Origin: VRUE01 sp045805805
GTDB taxonomy: Bacteria; Actinomycetota; Thermoleophilia; Solirubrobacterales; 70-9
DNA length: 23,483 nt
Assembly: GCA_045805805.1 (NCBI GenBank)
Contig: JBJMKO010000005.1
Location: forward strand, 1 to 23,483
Direction: 5' to 3'
Position numbers and translations under genes: made by a program. Shown piece after piece: positions 8,347 through 14,867 of the stretch. Below the pieces are notes generated by a model. The model was not told where the DNA came from. It was given only the letters and a program-made list of their open reading frames with translations, and searched no databases. Each line of letters starts with the position of its first letter. Position 1 is the first letter of the stretch.

Positions 8347-9725
8347 GCGCGGATGAGCGCTAGGACTTCTTCCCTCTTTCCCTCCATGTCCTCAGGCGAG
8401 ACCAGCGACTCGAGGTTGAGGCGCAGCAGCGGCTCGGTGTTGGAGGGACGGACGTTGAAGTGCCAGTCCGGGTAGTCGACCGAGATCCCGTCGAGGCCCG
8501 TCTGCTCGCCGTCCGAGTAGCGCTCGGCGATCTCGGCCATCTTTGCCGCCGGATCGTCGACTTCGGAGTTGATCTCACCGGAGATGAAGTAGCGCGAGCG
8601 GAACTCGGCCATCAGCTCCGACAGAGACCGGCCCTCGACCGAGAGCAGCTCCAGCATCAGCAGGGCCGGGATCGTGCCCGAGTCGGCGGACCAGAAGTCA
8701 CGGAAGTAGTAGTGGCCGGAGACCTCGCCGCCGAAGGCCGCGCCCTCCTCGCGCATGCGAATCTTGAAGAAGGCGTGGCCGACGCGGGAGAGACCGGCGC
8801 GACCTCCCTCGGCGGCGACCAAGTCGGGAACGGCGCGGCTGGACCGTGGGTCATAGAGGATCGTGGCACCCGGGTTCTTGGCCAGCGCGGCGCGGGCGAG
8901 GAGGGCGCAGACGAAGTCGCCGTCGCAGAACTCACCGTCGCCGTCGATGAAGAAACAGCGGTCGGCGTCGCCGTCCCAGGCGATGCCGAGGTCGGCGCCG
9001 GACGCCCGAACGCGGTCGATGATCATCCGCCGGTTCTCTGGCAGCAGCGGGTTGGGCTCGTGATCGGGAAACTCGCCGTCGGGCTTGAAGTACATCTCAT
9101 CCAGCTCGAGGCCCAGCCCGTCCAGGATCGGGCCGACCATCGGGCCGCCCATCCCGTTGCCCCCGTCGACGACTGCCTTCATCGGCTTCACCTTCGCCGG
9201 GTCGATGAACGACAGCACATGGGCCCGGAATTCCTCCCAGACGTCGACCTCTTCCAGCGACCCCCCGCCGGGGGCGTGGCCGAGGCCGGCTTCGATCTCG
9301 CGCCGAACGTCTCCGATGCCAGCATCGCCGGAGAGCGCAAGCGCCCCCTCGCGGACCAGCTTGACCCCGGTGTAGGCCTTGGGGTTGTGCGAGGCGGTGA
9401 CCATCGCGCCGCCATCGAGCTCACGCGAGCCGACGAGGAAATAGAGCATCTCGGTGGGGACCATCCCCGCGTCCAGCACGGTCGCGCCCTCGAAGATCAG
9501 GCCGTCGCGCAGCTCCGCCGCCATCGCCGGCGCGGTGAGGCGCATGTCGCGGCCGAGGCCGATGCGCAGGTCGCTCGGCTGCTTGCCGCGCAGCCTGCCC
9601 AACACCCGCGCAAACGCGCGCCCGATCGCGTGCGCGGTCGTCTCGTCCATCTCCTCGCCATGCAGGCCGCGGATGTCGTAAGCCTTGAAGATTCCCGGCG
9701 GCGCCAGGATCGGTTGCTCGCTCAA
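8343..9725 (-). CDS. manB: Phosphomannomutase/phosphoglucomutase
   Basis: 460 aa, full length for the alpha-D-phosphohexomutase family, which interconverts hexose 6- and 1-phosphates for GDP-mannose or glucose-nucleotide synthesis in the cytoplasm. All four functional loops are visible: TASHNP with the phosphoserine Ser112; Mg loop DGDADR at 251-256; sugar-binding GEVSGH at 333-338; and phosphate loop RPSNTEP at 426-432. The N-terminal FKAYDIRG matches the PMM/PGM (AlgC-like) group rather than phosphoglucosamine mutase. It overlaps the HIT gene upstream and the MBL gene downstream by 4 bp each, so translation is probably coupled. The product could feed the sugar-nucleotide genes at 13136-14865, but those are in a different transcription unit. 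Confidence 0.93.
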   Translation of the reverse strand: MSEQPILAPPGIFKAYDIRGLHGEEMDETTAHAIGRAFARVLGRLRGKQPSDLRIGLGRDMRLTAPAMAAELRDGLIFEGATVLDAGMVPTEMLYFLVGSRELDGGAMVTASHNPKAYTGVKLVREGALALSGDAGIGDVRREIEAGLGHAPGGGSLEEVDVWEEFRAHVLSFIDPAKVKPMKAVVDGGNGMGGPMVGPILDGLGLELDEMYFKPDGEFPDHEPNPLLPENRRMIIDRVRASGADLGIAWDGDADRCFFIDGDGEFCDGDFVCALLARAALAKNPGATILYDPRSSRAVPDLVAAEGGRAGLSRVGHAFFKIRMREEGAAFGGEVSGHYYFRDFWSADSGTIPALLMLELLSVEGRSLSELMAEFRSRYFISGEINSEVDDPAAKMAEIAERYSDGEQTGLDGISVDYPDWHFNVRPSNTEPLLRLNLESLVSPEDMEGKREEVLALIRA

Positions 9726-10210
9726 AACGCCCCTCTCAGCGCCTCATAGCTCTGCTCGAGCGTCTGCGGCATCACTTTGGTGTCGGCGATCACCGGCATG
9801 AAGTTCGTGTCGCCGCCCCAGCGTGGCACGACGTGCATGTGGATGTGGTGCTCGACCCCGGCCCCGGCGACGCGGCCCTGGTTGAAGCCGACGTTGTAGC
9901 CGTGCGGGTCGTATACGTCCTCCAGCCGGCTCATCGCCCGCTGGGCCAGCCCCATCATCTCCGTCACGGTCGCGGCCGGCAGCTCCTGGATCCGGCCGAT
10001 GTGGTCGTAGGGGGCGACCATCAGGTGCCCATTCGTGTATGGGAAGAGGTTGAGGATGACGAAGCAGCGCTCGCCGCGGTGGACGATCAGGTTTGCCTCA
10101 TCGTCATCCGCTGCCGGCTTGGCGCAGAAGATGCACTCCTCCTCGACGTCCTTCGAGGCGTCCTTTACGTAGGCAAGGCGCCACGGCGCCCAGATGCGGA
10201 AATTTGCCAC
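9722..10210 (-). CDS. HIT-family hydrolase, AP4A phosphorylase-like
   Basis: 162 aa from a GTG start. HIT proteins hydrolyse or phosphorolyse the alpha-phosphate of nucleotides such as diadenosine polyphosphates. Seen here: RIWAPWRLAYV at the N-terminus; a CIFC pair (residues 26-29); FPYTNGHLMVAPYDH; and the catalytic histidine triad HIHMHVVPRW (His122, 124, 126). The WAPWR start, CxxC pair and the WGGDTNFMPV tail resemble the mycobacterial AP4A phosphorylase group rather than short Hint-type HIT proteins; this is recalled similarity, not an alignment. The upstream corA stop is 10 bp away, and the downstream manB start overlaps by 4 bp. No strong Shine-Dalgarno precedes the GTG. Confidence 0.9.
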   Translation of the reverse strand: MANFRIWAPWRLAYVKDASKDVEEECIFCAKPAADDDEANLIVHRGERCFVILNLFPYTNGHLMVAPYDHIGRIQELPAATVTEMMGLAQRAMSRLEDVYDPHGYNVGFNQGRVAGAGVEHHIHMHVVPRWGGDTNFMPVIADTKVMPQTLEQSYEALRGAF

Positions 10211-10219
10211 GGCGGCAGG

Positions 10220-11227
10220 CTACAGCCAGCCACGACGACGGAAGTAGGCGACCATGCCGACGAGCAGGGCGAGCATCACGCCGACGATCGCCCAGAAGGC
10301 GGCCAGGTTCTGCTCGCCGGGCACACCCGAGTTCATTCCCCAGATGCTCGCGATCAGGGTCAGCGGCAGGACGATGACGCTGATCGAGGTGAGCACGCGG
10401 AGGATGTCGTTGACGCGGTGGGAGATCACCGACTCGTTGGTCTCGGCCAGCGAGTCGACGACCTCCTTGTAGTTTTCGAGCATGTCCCAGATCCGCTCGT
10501 GGGCGTCGACGATGTCGTCGAAGTAGATCTCCAGGTCGAGGTCGGTGGCGAGGTAGCGCTGCTTGACCTTCTCCAGGTCGCGCAGGACCGGCCGCTGCGG
10601 GCGGATCACCTTGCGGAAGTTGATGATCTCCTGCTTGACGTTGGAGATGTCGCGCACGACCTCCTCCGAGCGCCCCTCGAAGATGTCGTCCTCGAGCGCG
10701 TCGAGCTTGTTGCCGATCTTGCGCAACATCGGAAAGCAGTAGTCGAAGCTGTCGTCGACGAGCCGGTAGAGCAGGTAGCCGGAGCCGCGCGAGAAGAGCT
10801 GCTCGCGCAGCTCCTCCTTGGCGCGGCAGCGCTCGAAGAGGTACTCGACCGGCTGCAGCGGCTGGTTGGGAATCGTCACCAGATAGCCGGGCCCGACGAA
10901 GAGGTCGAGCTCGCCGGTGCCCAGCCGCCCGGCGGCGGGGTCGAAGACGGGGAAGTGCAGGACGATGAAGAGGTAGTCGTCGTAGACGTCGATCTTCGGC
11001 CGCTGGTTGCGCGAGAGCACGTCCTCGAGGTCGAGGGCGTGGAAGTCGAAGTTCTCCTCGAGCCAGGCGCGCTCCAGCGCACCCGGGCACTCGATGTTGA
11101 CCCAGCGCAGGCCGGAAGAATCGATCTGCTCGACGCTCGGCGCCTGCGGCTCAGCAGGGGGCGCCGCGGGGATGAGCTCGCCGCGCCGGCCGACGCGGCG
11201 CAGCCTCGGCTTCGGAAGGTTCGGCAT
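10220..11227 (-). CDS. corA: CorA-family divalent cation transporter
   Basis: 335 aa, a usual CorA length. These are homopentameric Mg2+/Co2+ (or Ni2+/Zn2+) channels of the inner membrane. The N-terminal cytoplasmic domain runs to about residue 270 and includes the charged helical stretch (LEDDIFEGRSEEVVRDISNV and after). Two transmembrane helices follow: one around VLTSISVIVLPLTLIASIWG ending at the GMN selectivity motif (297-299), and one around FWAIVGVMLALLVGMVAYF, then a basic RRRGW tail. The residue after GMN is Ser, giving WGMNSG instead of the frequent YGMNF; this variation is seen in many CorA-like proteins. First gene of the minus-strand set. Its ATG is 107 bp from the probable divergent riboswitch transcript. 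Confidence 0.93.
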   Translation of the reverse strand: MPNLPKPRLRRVGRRGELIPAAPPAEPQAPSVEQIDSSGLRWVNIECPGALERAWLEENFDFHALDLEDVLSRNQRPKIDVYDDYLFIVLHFPVFDPAAGRLGTGELDLFVGPGYLVTIPNQPLQPVEYLFERCRAKEELREQLFSRGSGYLLYRLVDDSFDYCFPMLRKIGNKLDALEDDIFEGRSEEVVRDISNVKQEIINFRKVIRPQRPVLRDLEKVKQRYLATDLDLEIYFDDIVDAHERIWDMLENYKEVVDSLAETNESVISHRVNDILRVLTSISVIVLPLTLIASIWGMNSGVPGEQNLAAFWAIVGVMLALLVGMVAYFRRRGWL

Positions 11228-11286
11228 CGTTCACGCTCATCGTCTCGTCAGGCATGGTGCGCACAAGGTTAGTCGCCAAGCCGCCT

Positions 11287-11317
11287 TTGGACCGGACCGG
11301 GGGCCCCCTGGTATGGT
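11287..11317 (+). promoter_or_regulatory. Possible sigma-70-type promoter for the SAM-riboswitch transcript
   Basis: TTGGAC (11287-11292) and TATGGT (11312-11317) are spaced 19 bp apart, longer than ideal. They would place the transcription start near 11323-11326, about 10 nt before the first riboswitch stem at 11335. Position supports it more than sequence does. Confidence 0.4.
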
Positions 11318-11334
11318 TCTTCCCAACATAAGCG

Positions 11335-11451
11335 CCACATCTAGAGGGGTGGAGGGACTGGCCCAGTGAAGCCCCGGCAACCACCTCGGACCATCGGTCC
11401 GGGGGGAGGTGCCAACTCCAGCAGGTCATGCGAAAGGCCTGGAAGATGTGG
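11335..11451 (+). ncRNA. SAM-I (S-box) riboswitch aptamer
   Basis: The core matches the SAM-I family: GGTGGAGGGACTGGCCCAGT at 11349-11368, then GAAGCCCCGGCAACC, a variable GC-rich arm (about 11383-11407), GGTGCCAACTCCAGCAGG and a closing AGATG. P1 forms between CCACATCT (11335-11342) and AGATGTGG (11444-11451), an 8-bp perfect stem. The aptamer binds S-adenosylmethionine and normally turns off methionine/SAM genes. Here it precedes a ThrC-like enzyme and a CysO-like carrier. Conservation of the GGAGGGACTGGCC and GGCAACC blocks leaves little doubt. Confidence 0.95.
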
Positions 11452-11497
11452 GGAAAGTCCGATCGGACCTCTGCCCCACAAAAGGCGGAGGTTTTTT
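11447..11497 (+). terminator. Riboswitch expression platform: terminator with competing antiterminator
   Basis: Terminator: CCTCTGCC (11468-11475) pairs with GGCGGAGG (11484-11491, one G-U), followed by six T (11492-11497). Antiterminator: TGTGGGG (11447-11453) pairs perfectly with CCCCACA (11474-11480), enclosing a self-complementary GTCCGATCGGAC hairpin (11457-11468). The antiterminator uses the 3' strand of P1 and the base and loop of the terminator, so the two folds exclude each other. Prediction: with SAM bound, P1 holds, the terminator forms and thrC-cysO is off; without SAM it is on. Confidence 0.9.
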
Positions 11498-11523
11498 CTT
11501 TTGGCTACGGAAAGAAGGATCGG

Positions 11524-12756
11524 ATGGCAGTAGAAAGCCTGAAGTGCAAGGAGTGCGGAGCGAGCTACTCGTTGGAGGCTCATTTCGCCTGCGAGAACTG
11601 CTTCGGCCCGCTGGAGGTGGCATATGACCACTCTTCGCTGGACCCGCTGGAGACCAAGCGGAAGATCCAGGCCGGCTCACAGGGGATCTGGCGCTACGCC
11701 GATTTCCTTCCCTTCGAGGGTCGCCCGGGCGACCCGCTCGAGCCCGGGCTGACACCGCTGCTGCGCGCCGACCGCCTTGCCGAACGGCTCGGGGTCGATG
11801 CCGAGATATGGATCAAGAACGACGCCGCCAACCCGACACACTCCTTCAAGGACCGCGTCGTCGCGGTCGCCGTCGCCAAGGCGCAAGAGCTGGGCTTCGA
11901 CACCGTCGCCTGCGCCTCGACCGGCAACCTCGCCAACGCGGTCGCGGCGCACGCCGCCGCCGCCGGCCTGCGCTCTTACGACTTCGTCCCCGCCAACCTC
12001 GAGGAGCAGAAGCTCCTCGCCACCGGGATCTACGGCACTAACCTGGTCGGGGTCCGCGGCAACTACGACGACGTCAATCGCCTCTGCACGCAGCTTGCCG
12101 AAACCCGTCCCTGGGCCTTCGTCAACGTCAACCTGCGCCCTTACTACGCGGAGGGCTCCAAGACCCTCGCCTACGAGACGGCCGAGCAGCTCGGCTGGGA
12201 GCTGCCCGACAGGGTGGTCTGCCCGATCGCCTCGGGCTCGCTCTTCACCAAGGTCGGCCGCGGCTTCCAGGAGTGGCTCGACCTGGGTCTGCTCGAGGGA
12301 GAGCAGCCGATCTTCAACGGCGCCCAGGCGGAGGGCTGCAGTCCGGTCGCCACCGCCTTCGCCGAAGGCTGGGACGTCTGCAAGCCGCAGAGACCGGAGA
12401 CGATCGCCAAGAGCCTGGCGATCGGCGACCCCGCCGACGGGCCCTACGCGGTCGAGCAGGCGCGACGCACCAAGGGCACCATCGACTCGGTCGGCGACGA
12501 CGAGATCCGCGACGGGATCAGCCTGTTGGCCGAGACGACCGGGATCTTCACCGAGACGGCGGGCGGCGTCACGATCGGCGTGCTGGCCAAGCTTGCCGAA
12601 CGTGGCGACATCGCCGCCGGCGAGCGCGTCGTCGTCTACATCACCGGCGAGGGTCTGAAGACCCTCGACGCGACTCGCGATAGGTTCCGCATGCACGAGA
12701 TCGACCCCGACCTCGACAGCTTCGAGGCCGAGTTCCGCCAGGAGGTAACCGTCTGA
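11524..12756 (+). CDS. thrC: Threonine synthase-family PLP enzyme (possible sulfur-transfer role)
   Basis: 410 aa. ATG at 11524 is preceded by AAGAAGGAT, and the leader upstream is the riboswitch, so longer in-frame starts are excluded. Canonical ThrC turns O-phosphohomoserine into threonine with PLP (fold type II). Seen: N-terminal zinc-ribbon-like cysteines (C8, C11, C23, C26); PLP lysine K109 in NPTHSFKDR; phosphate-binding ASTGNLANA near 131-139; Gly-rich SGSLF; and C-terminal FTETAGGVTIGVL. The family assignment is firm, but motifs differ from the common NPTGSFKDRG and STGNTSA forms, so it is a distinct subgroup. It lies behind a SAM-I riboswitch and overlaps the CysO-like gene by one base (TGATG). 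That context fits homocysteine/methionine supply better than plain threonine synthesis. Which nucleophile it uses, water or a thiocarboxylate sulfur, cannot be told from sequence. Confidence 0.88.
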   Translation: MAVESLKCKECGASYSLEAHFACENCFGPLEVAYDHSSLDPLETKRKIQAGSQGIWRYADFLPFEGRPGDPLEPGLTPLLRADRLAERLGVDAEIWIKNDAANPTHSFKDRVVAVAVAKAQELGFDTVACASTGNLANAVAAHAAAAGLRSYDFVPANLEEQKLLATGIYGTNLVGVRGNYDDVNRLCTQLAETRPWAFVNVNLRPYYAEGSKTLAYETAEQLGWELPDRVVCPIASGSLFTKVGRGFQEWLDLGLLEGEQPIFNGAQAEGCSPVATAFAEGWDVCKPQRPETIAKSLAIGDPADGPYAVEQARRTKGTIDSVGDDEIRDGISLLAETTGIFTETAGGVTIGVLAKLAERGDIAAGERVVVYITGEGLKTLDATRDRFRMHEIDPDLDSFEAEFRQEVTV

Positions 12757-13028
12757 TGCCAGTCACCGTGAAGATCCCAACCCAGCTGCGCGCCGCGACC
12801 GGGGGGGAGGCGGAGCTGGAAGTTGCGGGCTCCACCGTCGGCGAGGTTCTCGATGCGGTCTTCGAGGCCCATGGCAGCCTGCGCGAGCGGATCACCCAGG
12901 ACGGCGACCTGCGCCGTTTCGTCAACGTCTACGTCAGCGGCGAGGACATCCGCTTCCAGGAGGGACTGGCGACGCAGATCGACGACGGAGCCGAGGTCAC
13001 GATATTGCCGGCTGTCGCTGGTGGTTGA
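12756..13028 (+). CDS. cysO: CysO-like sulfur-carrier protein (MoaD/ThiS family)
   Basis: 90 aa ubiquitin-fold protein ending ILPAVAGG. The C-terminal Gly-Gly is adenylated and converted to a thiocarboxylate that donates sulfur. The sequence resembles mycobacterial CysO along most of its length (start VTVKIPTQLR, middle RRFVNVYVSGEDIRF, end ILPAVAGG) more than MoaD or ThiS; this comparison is from memory. CysO-thiocarboxylate delivers sulfide to the O-phosphoserine-dependent CysM, after which the protease Mec frees cysteine. Neither cysM, mec nor an E1-like activating enzyme is in this window. The start overlaps the thrC stop by one base, so both are made from the SAM-controlled message. The stop TGA is the first base region of a long palindrome (13028-13144). 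Confidence 0.85.
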   Translation: MPVTVKIPTQLRAATGGEAELEVAGSTVGEVLDAVFEAHGSLRERITQDGDLRRFVNVYVSGEDIRFQEGLATQIDDGAEVTILPAVAGG

Positions 13029-13144
13029 GCGGTCATCCCGGCAGGGGTTCCGCTTAACTTTTTCGGTGGAGCGTTGGACTGCTGGCGCACCGAGGTTGAG
13101 GGCGAAAAAGTACAAGACGCTCCACCCCTGCCGGGATGACCGCT
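13028..13144. repeat. Long palindromic element with perfect 21-bp inverted arms
   Basis: Arm 13028-13048 (starts AGCGGTCATCCCGG) is the exact reverse complement of 13124-13144. Inside lie two further complementary pairs: GGTGGAGCGT (13065-13074) with ACGCTCCACC (13117-13126), and ACTTTTTC (13057-13064) with GAAAAAGT (13104-13111). These inner pairs are not all compatible with each other, giving alternative or pseudoknotted folds. The element fills the whole gap from the last base of the cysO stop to the rfbF start codon (ATG 13136-13138), which lies in the right arm. Confidence 0.85.
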
Positions 13145-13873
13145 AAGCCAACGGTCGCGATTCTCTGCGGAGGTCGTGGAACCAGACTTCGGGAGCGCAC
13201 CGAGACAGTGCCCAAGGCACTCGTTGAGATAGGGGGGCGGCCGATTCTCTGGCACGTAATCGGGATCTACGCCGCGCAGGGATTCGAGCGCTTTTTGCTC
13301 GCGACGGGCTACTTGGGCGAGATGGTCGAGGGCTTCGTCACTGCGGAGGCTTGGCCGGGGGGAATCGAGATCAATTGCGTGGACACCGGCACCGACACGC
13401 CAACGGGGGGACGGATCGCGCGGTTGGGCGAGCGTCTGGGGGATGAGACCTTTTGCGCCACTTATGCCGATGGCGTCGCCGATGTCGATCTCGGAGCTCT
13501 GCTCGAATTTCATCATGAACACCGTGCGCTCGCGACCGTCACCGTCGTGCAGCCCCGGCTGCAGTGGGGCATCGCCGAGCTCGCCGACGATCGGGTCGTG
13601 GGCTTCGTCGAGAAGCCGCGCAGCGAGCACTGGATCAATGGCGGCTTCTTTTGCTTCGAGCCCGGTGCGCTTGGCTACCTGGATGAGGACAGCGTTCTGG
13701 AGCGCGAGGCGCTGGAGCGCCTCGCCGCGGACGGCGAGCTAAGGGCACACCGCCACGAGGGGTTTTGGGACTGCATGGACACCTACAAGGACGCAGTCGA
13801 GCTGAATGATCAGTGGGAAAGCGGGACGCCGCCCTGGACCGCATGGACAGCGGAGCGAACCGAGGCGCTTTGA
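13136..13873 (+). CDS. rfbF: Glucose-1-phosphate cytidylyltransferase-like nucleotidyltransferase
   Basis: 245 aa. Makes CDP-glucose from CTP and glucose 1-phosphate, the first step to CDP-linked 3,6-dideoxy or other deoxy sugars for surface glycans. Seen: N-terminal nucleotide loop LCGGRGTRLRERT with downstream PKALVEIGGRPILWH; TYADGVADVD (Mg-binding Asp); PRLQWGIAEL; EKPRSEHWINGGFFCFEP; and FWDCMDTYKDAVELNDQW near the C-terminus. INGGFF and DCMDTYKD are typical of RfbF/DdhA rather than of RmlA or GalU. The start codon lies within the right arm of the 13028-13144 palindrome and has no clear Shine-Dalgarno, so translation may be structure-controlled. It overlaps the following dehydratase gene. 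Confidence 0.85.
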   Translation: MTAKPTVAILCGGRGTRLRERTETVPKALVEIGGRPILWHVIGIYAAQGFERFLLATGYLGEMVEGFVTAEAWPGGIEINCVDTGTDTPTGGRIARLGERLGDETFCATYADGVADVDLGALLEFHHEHRALATVTVVQPRLQWGIAELADDRVVGFVEKPRSEHWINGGFFCFEPGALGYLDEDSVLEREALERLAADGELRAHRHEGFWDCMDTYKDAVELNDQWESGTPPWTAWTAERTEAL

Positions 13874-14865
13874 CACGCTCTCTGGTCACGGGCGCGCACG
13901 GCTTCGTTGCCTCGCACCTGACGCAGGCACTGCTGGAGCGGGGCGACGACGTGCGAGTACTCGACCGGCCCGATCCACGTATCGCCGACGTCGGCGGGCC
14001 GCGCCGCTCCGGCCTCGACCTACTCGAACTGCGTGGAGAGGTCGAGCTGGCCGAGGGTGACCTGCGCGACGCCGAGGCCGTGAGCGCAGCCGTCGCGGGC
14101 TGCGATTCGGTCTTCCACCTGGCCGCGCAGACGATCGTCGGCGTTGCCCGCGACGCGCCCGCTGAGACGTTCGAGGTCAACGTGCGCGGCGCCTGGAACG
14201 TCTTCGAGGCATGCCGCGAGCACGGCACGGCCCGGGTCGTCTTCGCCTCCTCCGACAAGGCATACGGCACGAGCCCCGAGCTCCCGTACCGGGAGGACCT
14301 CCCCCTGCGCGCCTCGTATCCCTATGACGCCAGCAAGGCCGCGGCCGACATCGTTGCCCGCAGCTACGCGCACGCCTACGGGGTGCCGCTTGCGGTGACC
14401 CGCTTCGCCAATATCTACGGGGGAGGCGACCTCAACTTCTCCCGCCTGATCCCCGAGACCGCGATCGCCGTTCTCGACGGCCGCCCACCCGTGATTCGCT
14501 CCGACGGCAGACCCGAGCGCGACTTCCTCCATGTTGACGATGCCGTTTCCGCCTACCTGGCGATCGAGAGGGCTCTTGAAGGCAAGGGGGGGAGGGGCGA
14601 GGCCTTCAATGCCGGCGGAGAGAGCCCGCACTCCGTGCGCGAGGTCGTCGACCTGATCGCGGAGGCCTCAGGCGCGGGCATCGAGCCGGAATACCTTGGC
14701 ACGGGCACCCCCGATGGCGAGATAGACCGCCAGTACGTCGACTCGGCCAAGCTGCGGCAGCTGACGGGGTGGCGCCCGAAGGTCGACCTGCGAACCGGCC
14801 TGCGCCTCACCCTCGAGTGGTATGCCGCCCACCCGGAGGCCCGACCCGCAAAGGTCGGGATATAG
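13843..14865 (+). CDS. rfbG: NAD-dependent epimerase/dehydratase, CDP-glucose 4,6-dehydratase-like
   Basis: About 340 aa, extended SDR fold. The Rossmann loop is VTGAHGFVASHL. SSDKAYG carries the catalytic-region Ser/Asp/Lys typical of CDP-glucose 4,6-dehydratases, YDASKAAAD is the YxxxK catalytic pair, and NIYGGGDLNFSRLIPE and RDFLHVDDAVSAYL follow the same group. It would convert CDP-glucose, product of the adjacent enzyme, to CDP-4-dehydro-6-deoxyglucose; the pair is coherent. The exact sugar product is uncertain because other SDR sugar enzymes share much of this pattern. Start: ATG 13843, GTG 13813 and TTG 13870 (TTGA overlap with the rfbF stop) are all possible. I use the ATG, which leaves 13 residues before VTG. 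Confidence 0.82.
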   Translation: MDSGANRGALTRSLVTGAHGFVASHLTQALLERGDDVRVLDRPDPRIADVGGPRRSGLDLLELRGEVELAEGDLRDAEAVSAAVAGCDSVFHLAAQTIVGVARDAPAETFEVNVRGAWNVFEACREHGTARVVFASSDKAYGTSPELPYREDLPLRASYPYDASKAAADIVARSYAHAYGVPLAVTRFANIYGGGDLNFSRLIPETAIAVLDGRPPVIRSDGRPERDFLHVDDAVSAYLAIERALEGKGGRGEAFNAGGESPHSVREVVDLIAEASGAGIEPEYLGTGTPDGEIDRQYVDSAKLRQLTGWRPKVDLRTGLRLTLEWYAAHPEARPAKVGI

Positions 14866-14867
14866 CC

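Noticed and set aside
9833..11272. 479-codon plus-strand open frame opposite the HIT and corA genes
   Set aside because: Runs across two well-supported minus-strand genes and their junction, and its Val/Asp/Leu-rich translation is typical antisense of GC-rich codons.
11428..11523. Upstream in-frame ATG extending the ThrC-like protein by 32 residues
   Set aside because: The segment is the riboswitch P1 strand and terminator; a good Shine-Dalgarno precedes 11524 and the family starts at the zinc-ribbon cysteines.
13028..13144. Integron attC site
   Set aside because: Lacks the GTTRRRY/RYYYAAC core sites, and no integrase is present.
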